Source: Sedimentisphaera salicampi (GTDB taxonomy: Bacteria > Planctomycetota > Phycisphaerae > Sedimentisphaerales > Sedimentisphaeraceae). Taken from it: a stretch of DNA of 64,000 bases. Location of the stretch: NCBI RefSeq assembly GCF_002117005.1, contig NZ_CP021023.1, positions 186,001-250,000 of the forward strand, written 5' to 3'. Below are positions 26,022 to 34,504 of this stretch, one piece after another (positions within the stretch are counted from its first letter, which is position 1; every line of letters starts with the position of its first letter). A model generated the notes under the pieces. It saw nothing but the letters and a program-made list of their open reading frames with translations. It was not told the origin of the DNA and searched no databases. The translations under genes and the position numbers were made by a program.

Positions 26022-27854
26022 ATGAATTTCTCAAGGGACAATCAGGTTATTGCAGTCTTATTTGTGTGTGTGTTTTCATTTTCAGCGAACGCCATAGCCA
26101 ATTCACCCAGATGGTTTCCCTCTCAAGAACCACCGGAGTTTGTCTTGAAGACAAATTATATGGGAGATTTGGGAAGTGAGCTGCCTGATAAGATGGAAAA
26201 CAAAAAGCATTTTGGAAATTTAATGCACATACTTGCTCAGTCTGTTTCTGGATTGGCTGCCAAAGGTGTTAATCAGGGCAAAACTGATGAAATGATATGG
26301 ATACAGAAAAGAAGCAGCGATTATCAAAAGTGGTTCAAGATGACAAAGGAAAGGCTTGGTTTTGAGGATAAAGGTGTTCATTCTTTGACCAGCCTGATTA
26401 AGCGTTTCAAAAAACAAGGCCTGATTGAAGGATATATAGTTTATTCATACGATGATTCAAAGGGCGGCGCATATACTGAAAGGGAGGATATAGACTCTTC
26501 TCTGAATGTTGCAACAACTCTTGCAGGCATCAGAAATGCTATTTTGCTTGAGGAGAATGTTGAGGTTATAGGCAGAAGGCTTGGATTGAAAAGGCTTTTT
26601 GATGCCCGCGGCAAAACTATGGATTGGTGTTATGATAATGTTCTTGGCGAGCTCAACAGAAATGCTCTTCTTACTGTTGACCCGAAAGTTGGCTACAACA
26701 GGGCTGTTGCTATAGCTAACCGTTGCGCTTGTGTTTACGGGATAAACGATATAACAGCCAAATTCAGCGAATGGCTTAATCCTCCCTCGCCAGTATTCGG
26801 CTGGAACTGCGGGGGAGAAGCCGAACAGACAGGACTTGTAACAGAATACGGGCATTTCCAAACCGCTACAAACTGGGCATTAAACCTTCCGCTGCTTTCG
26901 GCGGATTCGGAAAATGCAGAACTCAGGAGAATAAAGGCAGTCGAACCTTCCGATATAAATTACAACGACAATCGCCGTCCTGCTGCGTTTATTATGAGCG
27001 ACGGGGATAATCTGCAGTGGATTACCGGAAAATTCTGTATGGACAGGAGATACTGGGCTAATCCCTATCACGGAGGTTTTCCTATGGGCTGGACAATCTG
27101 CCCGGGACATTTATCACAGCTTTGCCCTGCCGCCTTCAATTATCTTTCAGACACCCAGCCGAAGAATTCCGGTTTGATGGAATATGGAGGCGGTTATTAC
27201 TATCCTGACCTTTTTGCAAAAAAAAGAGAGAACCGCTTAAAGTATCTCGAGATGCACGCAGAAAGGATTTCTCATTATCTGAATCGAACAGGAATAAAGG
27301 TCTTTAGTTTTATCTGTAAAGATGTTGACAGTCCTGAAGCACTGGAGGCATATTCACTGTATGCCAAAAAGCTCAAAGGCATATACGGAATGATTGCAGT
27401 GCAGTATTATCCATACAACGGGGGCGACGGCGAAATTTTCTGGTATAAAAATTCAGAAGGAACTGAGATTCCTGTGATTACTGCCACCCATTCAATATGG
27501 AATAATGCCCGCTGGGAAGGCGGCGGAACGCCTGCCAAAATAGCAAGGCTGATAAATGAAGATTCAACAGATACCGGCTTCAGCATTGTGAGTTCTCATG
27601 CATGGTCTAAATTCAATAAGATTCCAGATAACGATCAAGAGGCAGAGAACGTTCCAAAAGAAGCCTCAAAAAAACAGCTTAAAAATGCTGAAAGCGGACT
27701 TACCCCAGTTAAGTGGTGTGTTGACAGGCTCAATCATAAAGATGTGCATGTAGTAACGCCTGAAGAGCTTATCTGGAGAGTAAGGATGGAAAAAAGACCT
27801 GAACAAACAGAAGAAGTTATCAATAGATTACAGAAAAAATATTCCGAAAGGTAA
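26022..27854 (+). CDS. Secreted GxGYxYP-family protein (putative glycoside hydrolase)
   Basis: This 610-aa protein has a signal peptide (hydrophobic stretch IAVLFVCVFSFSANA, cleavage near residue 25-28). The hallmark GGGYYYPDLF is present, preceded by FIMSDGDNLQW, both features of the GxGYxYP family (PF14323), which is called a putative glycoside hydrolase without, to my knowledge, a firmly established reaction. A TTG at 25995 would lengthen it by nine residues. I prefer ATG 26022, eight bases after AAGGG, because the signal peptide begins there. It is five bases upstream of the PHP-like gene, so the two are surely co-transcribed. Substrate unknown. Confidence 0.85.
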   Translation: MNFSRDNQVIAVLFVCVFSFSANAIANSPRWFPSQEPPEFVLKTNYMGDLGSELPDKMENKKHFGNLMHILAQSVSGLAAKGVNQGKTDEMIWIQKRSSDYQKWFKMTKERLGFEDKGVHSLTSLIKRFKKQGLIEGYIVYSYDDSKGGAYTEREDIDSSLNVATTLAGIRNAILLEENVEVIGRRLGLKRLFDARGKTMDWCYDNVLGELNRNALLTVDPKVGYNRAVAIANRCACVYGINDITAKFSEWLNPPSPVFGWNCGGEAEQTGLVTEYGHFQTATNWALNLPLLSADSENAELRRIKAVEPSDINYNDNRRPAAFIMSDGDNLQWITGKFCMDRRYWANPYHGGFPMGWTICPGHLSQLCPAAFNYLSDTQPKNSGLMEYGGGYYYPDLFAKKRENRLKYLEMHAERISHYLNRTGIKVFSFICKDVDSPEALEAYSLYAKKLKGIYGMIAVQYYPYNGGDGEIFWYKNSEGTEIPVITATHSIWNNARWEGGGTPAKIARLINEDSTDTGFSIVSSHAWSKFNKIPDNDQEAENVPKEASKKQLKNAESGLTPVKWCVDRLNHKDVHVVTPEELIWRVRMEKRPEQTEEVINRLQKKYSER

Positions 27855-27859
27855 TTTTT

Positions 27860-30532
27860 ATGAAAAGACGCGATTTCCTAAAGCTTGTAGGTGTCAGCGG
27901 AGCAGCAAGCTTGCCAAGCGTTTTAACTGCTGAGCCCCAAATCCCTTCGCCCGGGAAATGGAGTTTGTCGCCAAACAAGCTTACAGCTGCAGAAACAGCA
28001 GATTTAGAGCTAAGATACGAAAACGGAAGTTATGCCCTCCCCGCAGGCTCTTACCATAGGGTTTTAATCGAGCCGGTTAGTGTAAAGACCTTTTTCCATT
28101 GTCCCCCAAGTACTGATTTGAAGGTTGCCCAATATAAAACGTCTTTGCCCAATATAAAACTCGAGCCGAAGAGAGTAAACGGTGTAGGATTTAGAGAAGT
28201 CAAAATCGTTTTCCCTGAAGGCCTTAATGCAGGTGGAAGCTTTGCACTGAAGATTGGTAATAAACAGCCAGACGGAAGCGTTAAGGCATTGATAAACCCT
28301 ACCCAAGTTCAAAATCTCACCTTCGAGACATACACCTGTTTAGCTGGCAGGGCAAACAAAAATCCATGGAAAAGCTCTGAGGGTAAAGAAATGGACTGGG
28401 CAAAAATGGGCTGGATAAGCTCTCTTCCCCATTTTGACATAAACGGCGGCAGAGCTTCAAAACTCAGGCTGTTTGCGCCTTCATTAATTCAGGTTGATAA
28501 ACCCTTCAGTCTAAAAATTTCAGTTATAGATGATTTTGATAATAAGGCCTGTCCAAGTTATCAGAATGATGTGGTACTTGAAGAGCTTGAGAATCTTTCT
28601 GCTCTTCCTGATAGAGTGAAATTCAGATATTCAGATGATTGCAGCAAAACTATTGAAGGGCTCAAAGTCCGGAAACCAGGCATATACAGAGTTAAGGCAA
28701 GCCTTTCAGGAAGTTCAAAATATTTCGAGAGCAATCCGATTGTTGTTCGTGAGAAGGTAGAAAATCCAATCTACTGGGGGAATATACACAACCACTGCCA
28801 GTATTCTGAATGCTGGGGGACCGATCTGGATACATTTTATTCCTTCGCTCGCGATATTTCCGGAATGGACTTTGTAGCACTCAGCGACCATAGGGGACAA
28901 AAGCCGGTAAAGGGCAGGTATGTAAGCAGGCTGCTTAGATGGCGAACGGGCAATGCAGACAGCCTAAAGGCATGGAAAGATACAATCTATAAGGCGGAAA
29001 AATACAACAACCCAGGAAAGTTTGTAACCCTTTTCGGCTATGAATGGACATCCATGGACAGCGGCCACTATAACATATACGTTCCCGAAGCAAAGCTTGA
29101 GGATATGGATAAGTATTTCACCAAGCGATACACAGACTATGGTTTCAATATCCGTGAGATGCTAAAAGACACTGAAGCCCTCTTCATACCGCACGGCCAT
29201 GCAGACAGGCTTCCGTTCTATAATCTTGTGCATACAAAAAACGCAGCGGGTAAAGAGCTTACGCCTGCGGTAGAGGTGTACTCAGACTGGGGCGGAATGT
29301 ATTTCCCCTATAAGCAATTTGATAAAGACTCGCAATTCGGAGCTGCAAGGAATTCTGACACAGAAAGCTATCTCTGGGTAATTGACAAAGGTTATAAGCT
29401 TGCTGCTATAGGAGATTCAGACTCACATACAGGCCTGCCCGGTAGAAGGACAGTAGGAAGCTGCGCTCCAAATCACGACCACCCCCAGGGGCTTACTGCC
29501 GCAATCACCTCAGATTATACCCGCAGGGGAATTATGAACGCCTATCACAACAGGCATGTTTACGGTACAACCGGTGAGAGGATATTCCTTGAAGTGAGGG
29601 CTGAGGATGCCTTTATGGGCGATGAGCTTCGCACAGATGAATCTTTTGATATTAATGTACAGGTTTCAGGAACAGATCTGATAGACAAAATCTATCTTTA
29701 CAGAGGCCTTGAAAAGATTGGCGAAAAATCACCGCAAAATCAGAGAGACGTAAGCTGTGTTTTTGAAAATCTTCAGCCTTCTGAGGATGAAAGGCCTTAC
29801 GCTGTCGCCGTAATCCAGAAGGACGGCAGCAGGGTATTCGGTACTCCTGTATGGGTACGAAAAAAGTCTGTACCCGAATTGACTGTCGTTAAAAACGGCG
29901 ATACTGCTCTTCTCTGCAATGAAGGAAACTGCGATGCTGAGAAGATAAACATCATGTATTCAGGTTTTGAGCATCCCTTTGCGCTGCCTGCCTTGGAAGG
30001 GTACGAGTGCGGCATGAAAGAATCTGCTGCTATGATCTGGACACAGCGATGGAACGATTTCAAGACTATGTTCCATTACCGCTGGCACGGAGAGCCGATT
30101 GAAGGCCGTATCCGAATAATTGGGGCTGAAGATTATAACGTCGATTTCAACAGAGACTTCATTTTCCGGAAAAATAGATACAGCGACGACGGCAAAGGCA
30201 ATATCACTTTCGAAACCGGCAAAATGGTAATACCTTCCCATTCTCAGGGCTTCGATATTATGATAAAAAGCCGTACAGACCGCAAATGTCAGGCCGTGAT
30301 AGAGCTGAACCGAAAAGTCAGAACTTACATGGGTCCAAAGAAAATTGTCTCTAAAGAAGTTGTTGTACCTCTCAACGGAATTACGCAAAATAGATTTAAT
30401 TCATATGAGATTTCAAAAATCAGCAGCGATGAGAAGATACCCATAGACAACAAAAAAGGTTTCTACGCAGTTGATCCTTCAATGAGAATAACTGAAGTGA
30501 ATGAATCAAACAACCTTTATTATTTGCAGTAA
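27860..30532 (+). CDS. TAT-exported PHP/DUF3604-like metal-dependent protein
   Basis: This 890-aa protein opens with a twin-arginine signal (MKRRDFLK). Residues about 30-300 are beta-rich. A PHP-type metallohydrolase region then begins with WGNIHNHCQYSECWGTD (about 308-324), continues with DFVALSDH, and later FIPHGHADR and IGDSDSHTG. These His/Asp clusters are the usual metal ligands of PHP domains and match the DUF3604 pattern. The last ~250 residues look like beta-sandwich accessory domains. The activity is probably hydrolytic and metal dependent, outside the cytoplasm, but the substrate is unknown. Partner: the GxGYxYP protein directly upstream. Confidence 0.83.
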   Translation: MKRRDFLKLVGVSGAASLPSVLTAEPQIPSPGKWSLSPNKLTAAETADLELRYENGSYALPAGSYHRVLIEPVSVKTFFHCPPSTDLKVAQYKTSLPNIKLEPKRVNGVGFREVKIVFPEGLNAGGSFALKIGNKQPDGSVKALINPTQVQNLTFETYTCLAGRANKNPWKSSEGKEMDWAKMGWISSLPHFDINGGRASKLRLFAPSLIQVDKPFSLKISVIDDFDNKACPSYQNDVVLEELENLSALPDRVKFRYSDDCSKTIEGLKVRKPGIYRVKASLSGSSKYFESNPIVVREKVENPIYWGNIHNHCQYSECWGTDLDTFYSFARDISGMDFVALSDHRGQKPVKGRYVSRLLRWRTGNADSLKAWKDTIYKAEKYNNPGKFVTLFGYEWTSMDSGHYNIYVPEAKLEDMDKYFTKRYTDYGFNIREMLKDTEALFIPHGHADRLPFYNLVHTKNAAGKELTPAVEVYSDWGGMYFPYKQFDKDSQFGAARNSDTESYLWVIDKGYKLAAIGDSDSHTGLPGRRTVGSCAPNHDHPQGLTAAITSDYTRRGIMNAYHNRHVYGTTGERIFLEVRAEDAFMGDELRTDESFDINVQVSGTDLIDKIYLYRGLEKIGEKSPQNQRDVSCVFENLQPSEDERPYAVAVIQKDGSRVFGTPVWVRKKSVPELTVVKNGDTALLCNEGNCDAEKINIMYSGFEHPFALPALEGYECGMKESAAMIWTQRWNDFKTMFHYRWHGEPIEGRIRIIGAEDYNVDFNRDFIFRKNRYSDDGKGNITFETGKMVIPSHSQGFDIMIKSRTDRKCQAVIELNRKVRTYMGPKKIVSKEVVVPLNGITQNRFNSYEISKISSDEKIPIDNKKGFYAVDPSMRITEVNESNNLYYLQ

Positions 30533-30603
30533 GACTTTTATCTATTGAGATAAGAAAATGAAAGAGATTGCTGATAAAAGGCTGAATGCCAAAGTGGATA
30601 CAT

Positions 30604-30677
30604 TGGGCGGTATTGGATTCGAACCAATGACCTCCTGGATGTCGACCAGATGCTCTAGCCAGCTGAGCTAACCGCCC
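30604..30677 (-). tRNA. tRNA-Val (anticodon GAC)
   Basis: The minus strand folds as a full cloverleaf: acceptor GGGCGGT/ACCGCCC with discriminator A, D-arm GCTC/GAGC, anticodon stem TCTGG/CCAGG with loop TCGACAT, T-arm ATTGG-TTCGAAT-CCAAT. The seven-base loop puts GAC at 34-36, hence valine. Base 33 is C instead of the almost universal U. CCA is not encoded. It lies downstream of purN on the same strand. Confidence 0.88.
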
Positions 30678-30774
30678 GAGATATGCTGAAATGCCTTTGC
30701 AGGCAGGGCACATAATATTACGAAAAAAAGCAGGATTGTAAAGCAAAAACGACGGCTTGAAGGCGAGAAACACA

Positions 30775-31413
30775 TCAAGCGTTTTGCTCACGGGAAGCTT
30801 TTATATGGACTATGCCGTTTTGCACAGTGAGCCGGTTTTCGCAGAAAAGCTCAATTGCTTCAGGGTAAGCTATACGCTCTTGTTCAAACACCCTGTCAGC
30901 GAGAGTTTCCGGCGAATCATAAGCGAAGACAGGGCAGGTTCGCTGAAGTATTATCGGGCCTGCGTCGTATTCGTTGCTGCAGAAGTGTACGGTGCAGCCG
31001 GAAACCTTGCAGCCCCTCTTCAGCACCGCCTCGTGTACGTGATGGCCCCACATTCCCTTTCCGCCGAAGCTGGGCAGAAGGGCTGGGTGTATGTTCATTA
31101 CTCTGTTCTCGTAGCCTGAGGGAATCTTCCAGTAGCAGAGCCAGCCGGCCTGAACGGCCAAATCAATCTCCCGTTCGCGGAGCAGATCGTCTATTTTGCC
31201 GCTGAATTTATCCACATCTGCATAATCTCTGGGCCGAATTATCTCGGGGGTAAGCCCAAGCTTCTCAGCCCGCTTGTTGCCCTTGCAGTTTGTCCTTGAG
31301 CTAACCGCAGCAGCAATCTCGGCATTGAGCCTGCCCGCATTGATCTGCTCGGAGATATTAACCATAGTTCTGCCCGAGCCGCTGAGAAGTATAGCGATTC
31401 GTGTTGGTCTCAT
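30775..31413 (-). CDS. purN: Phosphoribosylglycinamide formyltransferase
   Basis: This 212-aa enzyme transfers the formyl group from 10-formyl-THF to GAR in step three of purine synthesis. It opens RPTRIAILLSGSGRTM (nucleotide-binding loop). NIHPALLPSFGGKGMWG and a downstream EYDAGPIILQ carry the catalytic His and Asp. The start was placed at ATG 31413 rather than upstream, because the family begins at MRPTRIAIL and because the ATG overlaps the stop of the preceding gene by one base (TAATG), which implies coupled translation. Length is typical. FolD at 38148 supplies the folate one-carbon pool. Confidence 0.93.
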   Translation of the reverse strand: MRPTRIAILLSGSGRTMVNISEQINAGRLNAEIAAAVSSRTNCKGNKRAEKLGLTPEIIRPRDYADVDKFSGKIDDLLREREIDLAVQAGWLCYWKIPSGYENRVMNIHPALLPSFGGKGMWGHHVHEAVLKRGCKVSGCTVHFCSNEYDAGPIILQRTCPVFAYDSPETLADRVFEQERIAYPEAIELFCENRLTVQNGIVHIKASREQNA

Positions 31414-32150
31414 TAGTATTCTTCTTCGGGGTTCAGTATTATGATTCTGCTGCAGCTGGGGCATCTGATTATCTCGTCCTTAGAAAGCAGCCTGTTGTAA
31501 ACCTCGTTTGTCAAGGCCATAAAGCAGCCGCCGCAGTGGAAAAGATTTTTCTTTGGATCTGCCCGTTCAATGAATGCAACAGCATCTCCATCATATGTAT
31601 CTGCCAGTCTCTTGAATATTTCGAGCGTTTCTGAATCCACCTCTGAAGCAGCCTTCTCCCAGTTCTTCCTTGTTTCTTCAAGCGAGGCCTCGCATTCGTT
31701 AATCTTATCGGAAGCTTTTTCCTTCACCTCATTGATGGTTTTTTTCTGGTCTTCAATCTGCTTTTCTATTTCGCTGCACTCATTCTCTTTCTGCTCTATA
31801 AGCGAATATATCTCAAGGATTTTGTTTTCCAGTTTAGAATTGTCGACTTTATTGGTGTTCAGCTCTGTAAGGATTGCCGCATACTCTTTGTTGTTTCTTG
31901 CAGTATTGAGTGCGGTTTTATATTTCTCTACAGTTTCTTCTCTGCTTTTTATTTCGAGATTGAGAGAATCGGCTTCGCGTTTGAGTTTCTTGATTTCCTC
32001 CTGAGTCTCGGCGTGTTTCTCTTCGAGTTCTTTGAGTTTGTCCTGCTGAAGCACTACGGCCCGTTGAGCACGTTCAAGACGTTTATTCATTCCTCGAAGC
32101 TTGTCTTCTTCAATTTGCAGCTTGTAAAGTCCCTCGAGTAAAGGTCCCAT
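31413..32150 (-). CDS. Coiled-coil protein with C4 zinc ribbon
   Basis: This 245-aa protein is almost wholly a long antiparallel coiled coil (about residues 5-180, heptad-rich, high Glu/Lys). A C-terminal zinc ribbon follows: FHCGGC near 205 and RCPSCSRI near 235, two CxxC knuckles. This is the CT398/zf-RING_7-type family, found widely in bacteria and poorly understood, with suggested nucleic-acid or RNA-polymerase links. The start follows GGAG. It overlaps purN by one base and follows the ribosomal protein S1 gene, after a terminator. Confidence 0.88.
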   Translation of the reverse strand: MGPLLEGLYKLQIEEDKLRGMNKRLERAQRAVVLQQDKLKELEEKHAETQEEIKKLKREADSLNLEIKSREETVEKYKTALNTARNNKEYAAILTELNTNKVDNSKLENKILEIYSLIEQKENECSEIEKQIEDQKKTINEVKEKASDKINECEASLEETRKNWEKAASEVDSETLEIFKRLADTYDGDAVAFIERADPKKNLFHCGGCFMALTNEVYNRLLSKDEIIRCPSCSRIIILNPEEEY

Positions 32151-32277
32151 GAGTATGCTCCATATTCAGTTATTAAAATCTTGCAACAAAAATACTATTA
32201 TGTACTTAGTTTCGATTACTTCAACCGAAAACTTAAGGCTTTTTTACGGGTATTAAAATTTCAAAGAGAAAAAAAGA

Positions 32278-32298
32278 CCGGCAGTTAAAAACTGCCGG
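32278..32298 (-). terminator. Rho-independent terminator of rpsA
   Basis: Read on the minus strand, CCGGCAGTT and AACTGCCGG form a 9-bp stem with a three-base loop, followed by TCTTTTTTTCTC. It lies 23 bases after the S1 stop codon and separates S1 from the coiled-coil/purN genes. Confidence 0.88.
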
Positions 32299-32321
32299 CC
32301 GCTTAATGCAATTTGGGAAAT

Positions 32322-34142
32322 TTATTCTTCGTTTTTCTTGCCGAAGAGCGAGGGATCAATCATCAGATCGCCTCCTTCAAGTCCGCCTCGGAGATTAGGA
32401 TTGTCCTGTTCCTGCGGAGCAGAGGAAGCAGTCTGTTTTTCTTCGGATTCGCCTTGCTGCTCAGAAGATTCTTCTTTACCCTTCTCAGCATCTTCAGCTG
32501 CCCACTGAACACGTCTGAGGCTCAGTCCGATCTTGCGGGCTTCTGTATCCACTCTGAGGATCTTAACCTCAATCTCATCGCCCACGCTTACTACATCCTG
32601 AGGCTTGTCAACCTTGTGGTCGGCTAGCTCGGAAACATGGAGCAGGCCTTCAAGCTCGTTTTCAAGCTCAATGAAGACACCGAAGTTTGTTATCTTGGTA
32701 ACTTTACCCTTAACTACCTGACCGGGCAGATATGTTTCAGGGATAGCCTTTGCCCATGGGTCTTCTGTAAGCTGTTTAACGCCGAGGCTTATTCGCTGCT
32801 TCTCTTCATCAACTTCAAGCACAACGCACTGGATATCCTGCCCCTTCTCGAGGGCCTCGTTCGGGTGGTTGTATTTCTTTGTCCAGCTCAGGTCGCTGAT
32901 GTGAATAAGTCCGTCTATGCCTTCTTCGATCGTCGCAAATGCACCGTAGTTCATAAGGCTTGTAACTTTCGCATTTACTACAGTTCCCGGAGGATACTTA
33001 TGCGCAGCCACAGTCCACGGATTCACCTCAAGCTGTTTGATGCTCAGGCTGATTTCCTGCTTCTCTTTATTTACCTCGAGTACAACCGCTTCAACTTCTT
33101 GACCGATCTCGAAAATATCGCCCGGATGCACTATGCGTTTCGTCCAGCTCATCTCGCTGATGTGGATAAGCCCTTCAATGCCTTCTTCAAGACGCAGGAA
33201 TATGCCGTAGTTCATTATGTTTACTACAGTGCCTTTAACCTTGCTTCCCACAGGGTAGCGGCTTTCAGCATTCTCCCACGGGCTCTCTGATTTCTGCTTG
33301 AGGCCGAGAGAAACTTTCTCATTATCTTTATCTACGCCGATTACAACGCATTCAATTTCCTGATCGAGCTCAACAACCTCAGATGGATGAGAAACCCTGC
33401 CCCAGCTCAGATCAGAGATGTGCAGGAGTCCGTCCAGACCGCCAAGGTCTACAAACACGCCGAAATCTGCGATATTCTTCACAATGCCCTTGCGGCGCTG
33501 TCCAATTTCGATTTGCTCCAGGAGCTTTTCTTTGCTCGCCTGACGCTCTTCTTCGATAATCTTCCTGCGTGAAACTACGATATTCTTATTTTCAGTATCT
33601 ATCTTGAGTATCTTGCATTCTATATCGTCTCCGATAAACCTGCTGATATCTCCTGGCTTGCGGATGTCAACCTGCGATGCAGGCAGGAACACCGGCACGC
33701 CGATATCCACGAGCAGTCCGCCTTTGATTCTGCGCGTAACCTTGCCGGTAACGATATCGCCTTCGCCTTTTGTATTGACGATCTCCTGCCAGCCCTTGAT
33801 GCGGTCTGCCTTGCGCTTGCTGAGGAGGATAACGCCGTCTTCAGCATCCACCTCTTCAAGATATACATCAATCTTTGTGTCTTTTACGATCTCTTCAGGG
33901 TCATCAAATTCGCTTGAATCAACAACACCTTCGCTTTTAAGCCCTAGTTCAACTATAACATCGCTGCCGATCTGCTCTACGATTTTGCCTGAGTGAATTG
34001 TTCCGGGGCTGAGTGCTTCTGCTTTTTCTTCAACAACCCCGTTTAATAGTTCCTTGTGTTCTTCTGTGAAGAGTGAACTGAGCTCCTGCTCGATAGACTC
34101 GGGGGTGATTCCGAGTTTCTTATAAATATTAAAATCTACCAT
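32322..34142 (-). CDS. rpsA: 30S ribosomal protein S1
   Basis: This protein has 606 aa when started at ATG 34142 (MVDFNIYKKLG). A GTG at 34184 would add 14 residues but has no sensible ribosome site. Six S1 RNA-binding repeats are visible, the last four carrying the typical GxVxxxxxxGxFVxL pattern (for example KGIVKNIADFGVFVDLGG, KGKVTKITNFGVFIELEN). The C-terminal ~50 residues are acidic and Gln/Glu rich, a low-complexity tail. The protein brings mRNA to the 30S subunit. The gene ends at a clear terminator and begins 363 bases downstream of the EF-G stop. Confidence 0.96.
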   Translation of the reverse strand: MVDFNIYKKLGITPESIEQELSSLFTEEHKELLNGVVEEKAEALSPGTIHSGKIVEQIGSDVIVELGLKSEGVVDSSEFDDPEEIVKDTKIDVYLEEVDAEDGVILLSKRKADRIKGWQEIVNTKGEGDIVTGKVTRRIKGGLLVDIGVPVFLPASQVDIRKPGDISRFIGDDIECKILKIDTENKNIVVSRRKIIEEERQASKEKLLEQIEIGQRRKGIVKNIADFGVFVDLGGLDGLLHISDLSWGRVSHPSEVVELDQEIECVVIGVDKDNEKVSLGLKQKSESPWENAESRYPVGSKVKGTVVNIMNYGIFLRLEEGIEGLIHISEMSWTKRIVHPGDIFEIGQEVEAVVLEVNKEKQEISLSIKQLEVNPWTVAAHKYPPGTVVNAKVTSLMNYGAFATIEEGIDGLIHISDLSWTKKYNHPNEALEKGQDIQCVVLEVDEEKQRISLGVKQLTEDPWAKAIPETYLPGQVVKGKVTKITNFGVFIELENELEGLLHVSELADHKVDKPQDVVSVGDEIEVKILRVDTEARKIGLSLRRVQWAAEDAEKGKEESSEQQGESEEKQTASSAPQEQDNPNLRGGLEGGDLMIDPSLFGKKNEE

Positions 34143-34414
34143 TAAATTAAAAAACCTTTCCGCAGAGTAATAAACCTTTATCACCCTTGTTGTGCCTGCG
34201 TTTCACACCAAGGGGCAGCTGTACAACCGCTGCACAGCGCTGACCTCAATTCAGACCCAAAAACCGGATTACGCACCCGAAAGGCCTGCTTAACTATTCA
34301 ATTCAGCTTGAATGAAATTGCTATTATCATGATTGAGGCGTCGGTATGCAAGGCTTTTTTGAGAATTTTTTTGGCTGTTTAGTGTTCATTTTCAAACCGC
34401 ACCAGAAAAAGAAA
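34143..34414. other. Intergenic region upstream of rpsA
   Basis: No gene is seen between the rpsA start and the EF-G terminator. The rpsA promoter must lie here, but no convincing -35/-10 pair was found. AAAGG 12 bases before the rpsA ATG is its likely ribosome site. Confidence 0.6.
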
Positions 34415-34438
34415 AGCCCACGTTTTAATACGTGGGCT
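34415..34438 (-). terminator. Rho-independent terminator of fusA
   Basis: On the minus strand, AGCCCACG and CGTGGGCT pair around TATTAAAA and are followed by TTTTCTTTTT. Two more small GC hairpins (GCCCC-TTGC-GGGGC, 34446-34459, and an imperfect AACC...GGTT stem at about 34466-34487) stand between it and the fusA stop. Confidence 0.88.
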
Positions 34439-34504
34439 CTCTAAAAGCCCCTTGCGGGGCGGGGAACCTGCCGTAAACGGCTGGTTTTGTTTTTAAATTT
34501 GAAA

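Noticed and set aside
30420-30791. 123-codon minus-strand frame
   Set aside because: It translates through the tRNA-Val gene; the RLAQLARASG-like stretch is a well-known false protein from tRNA sequence.
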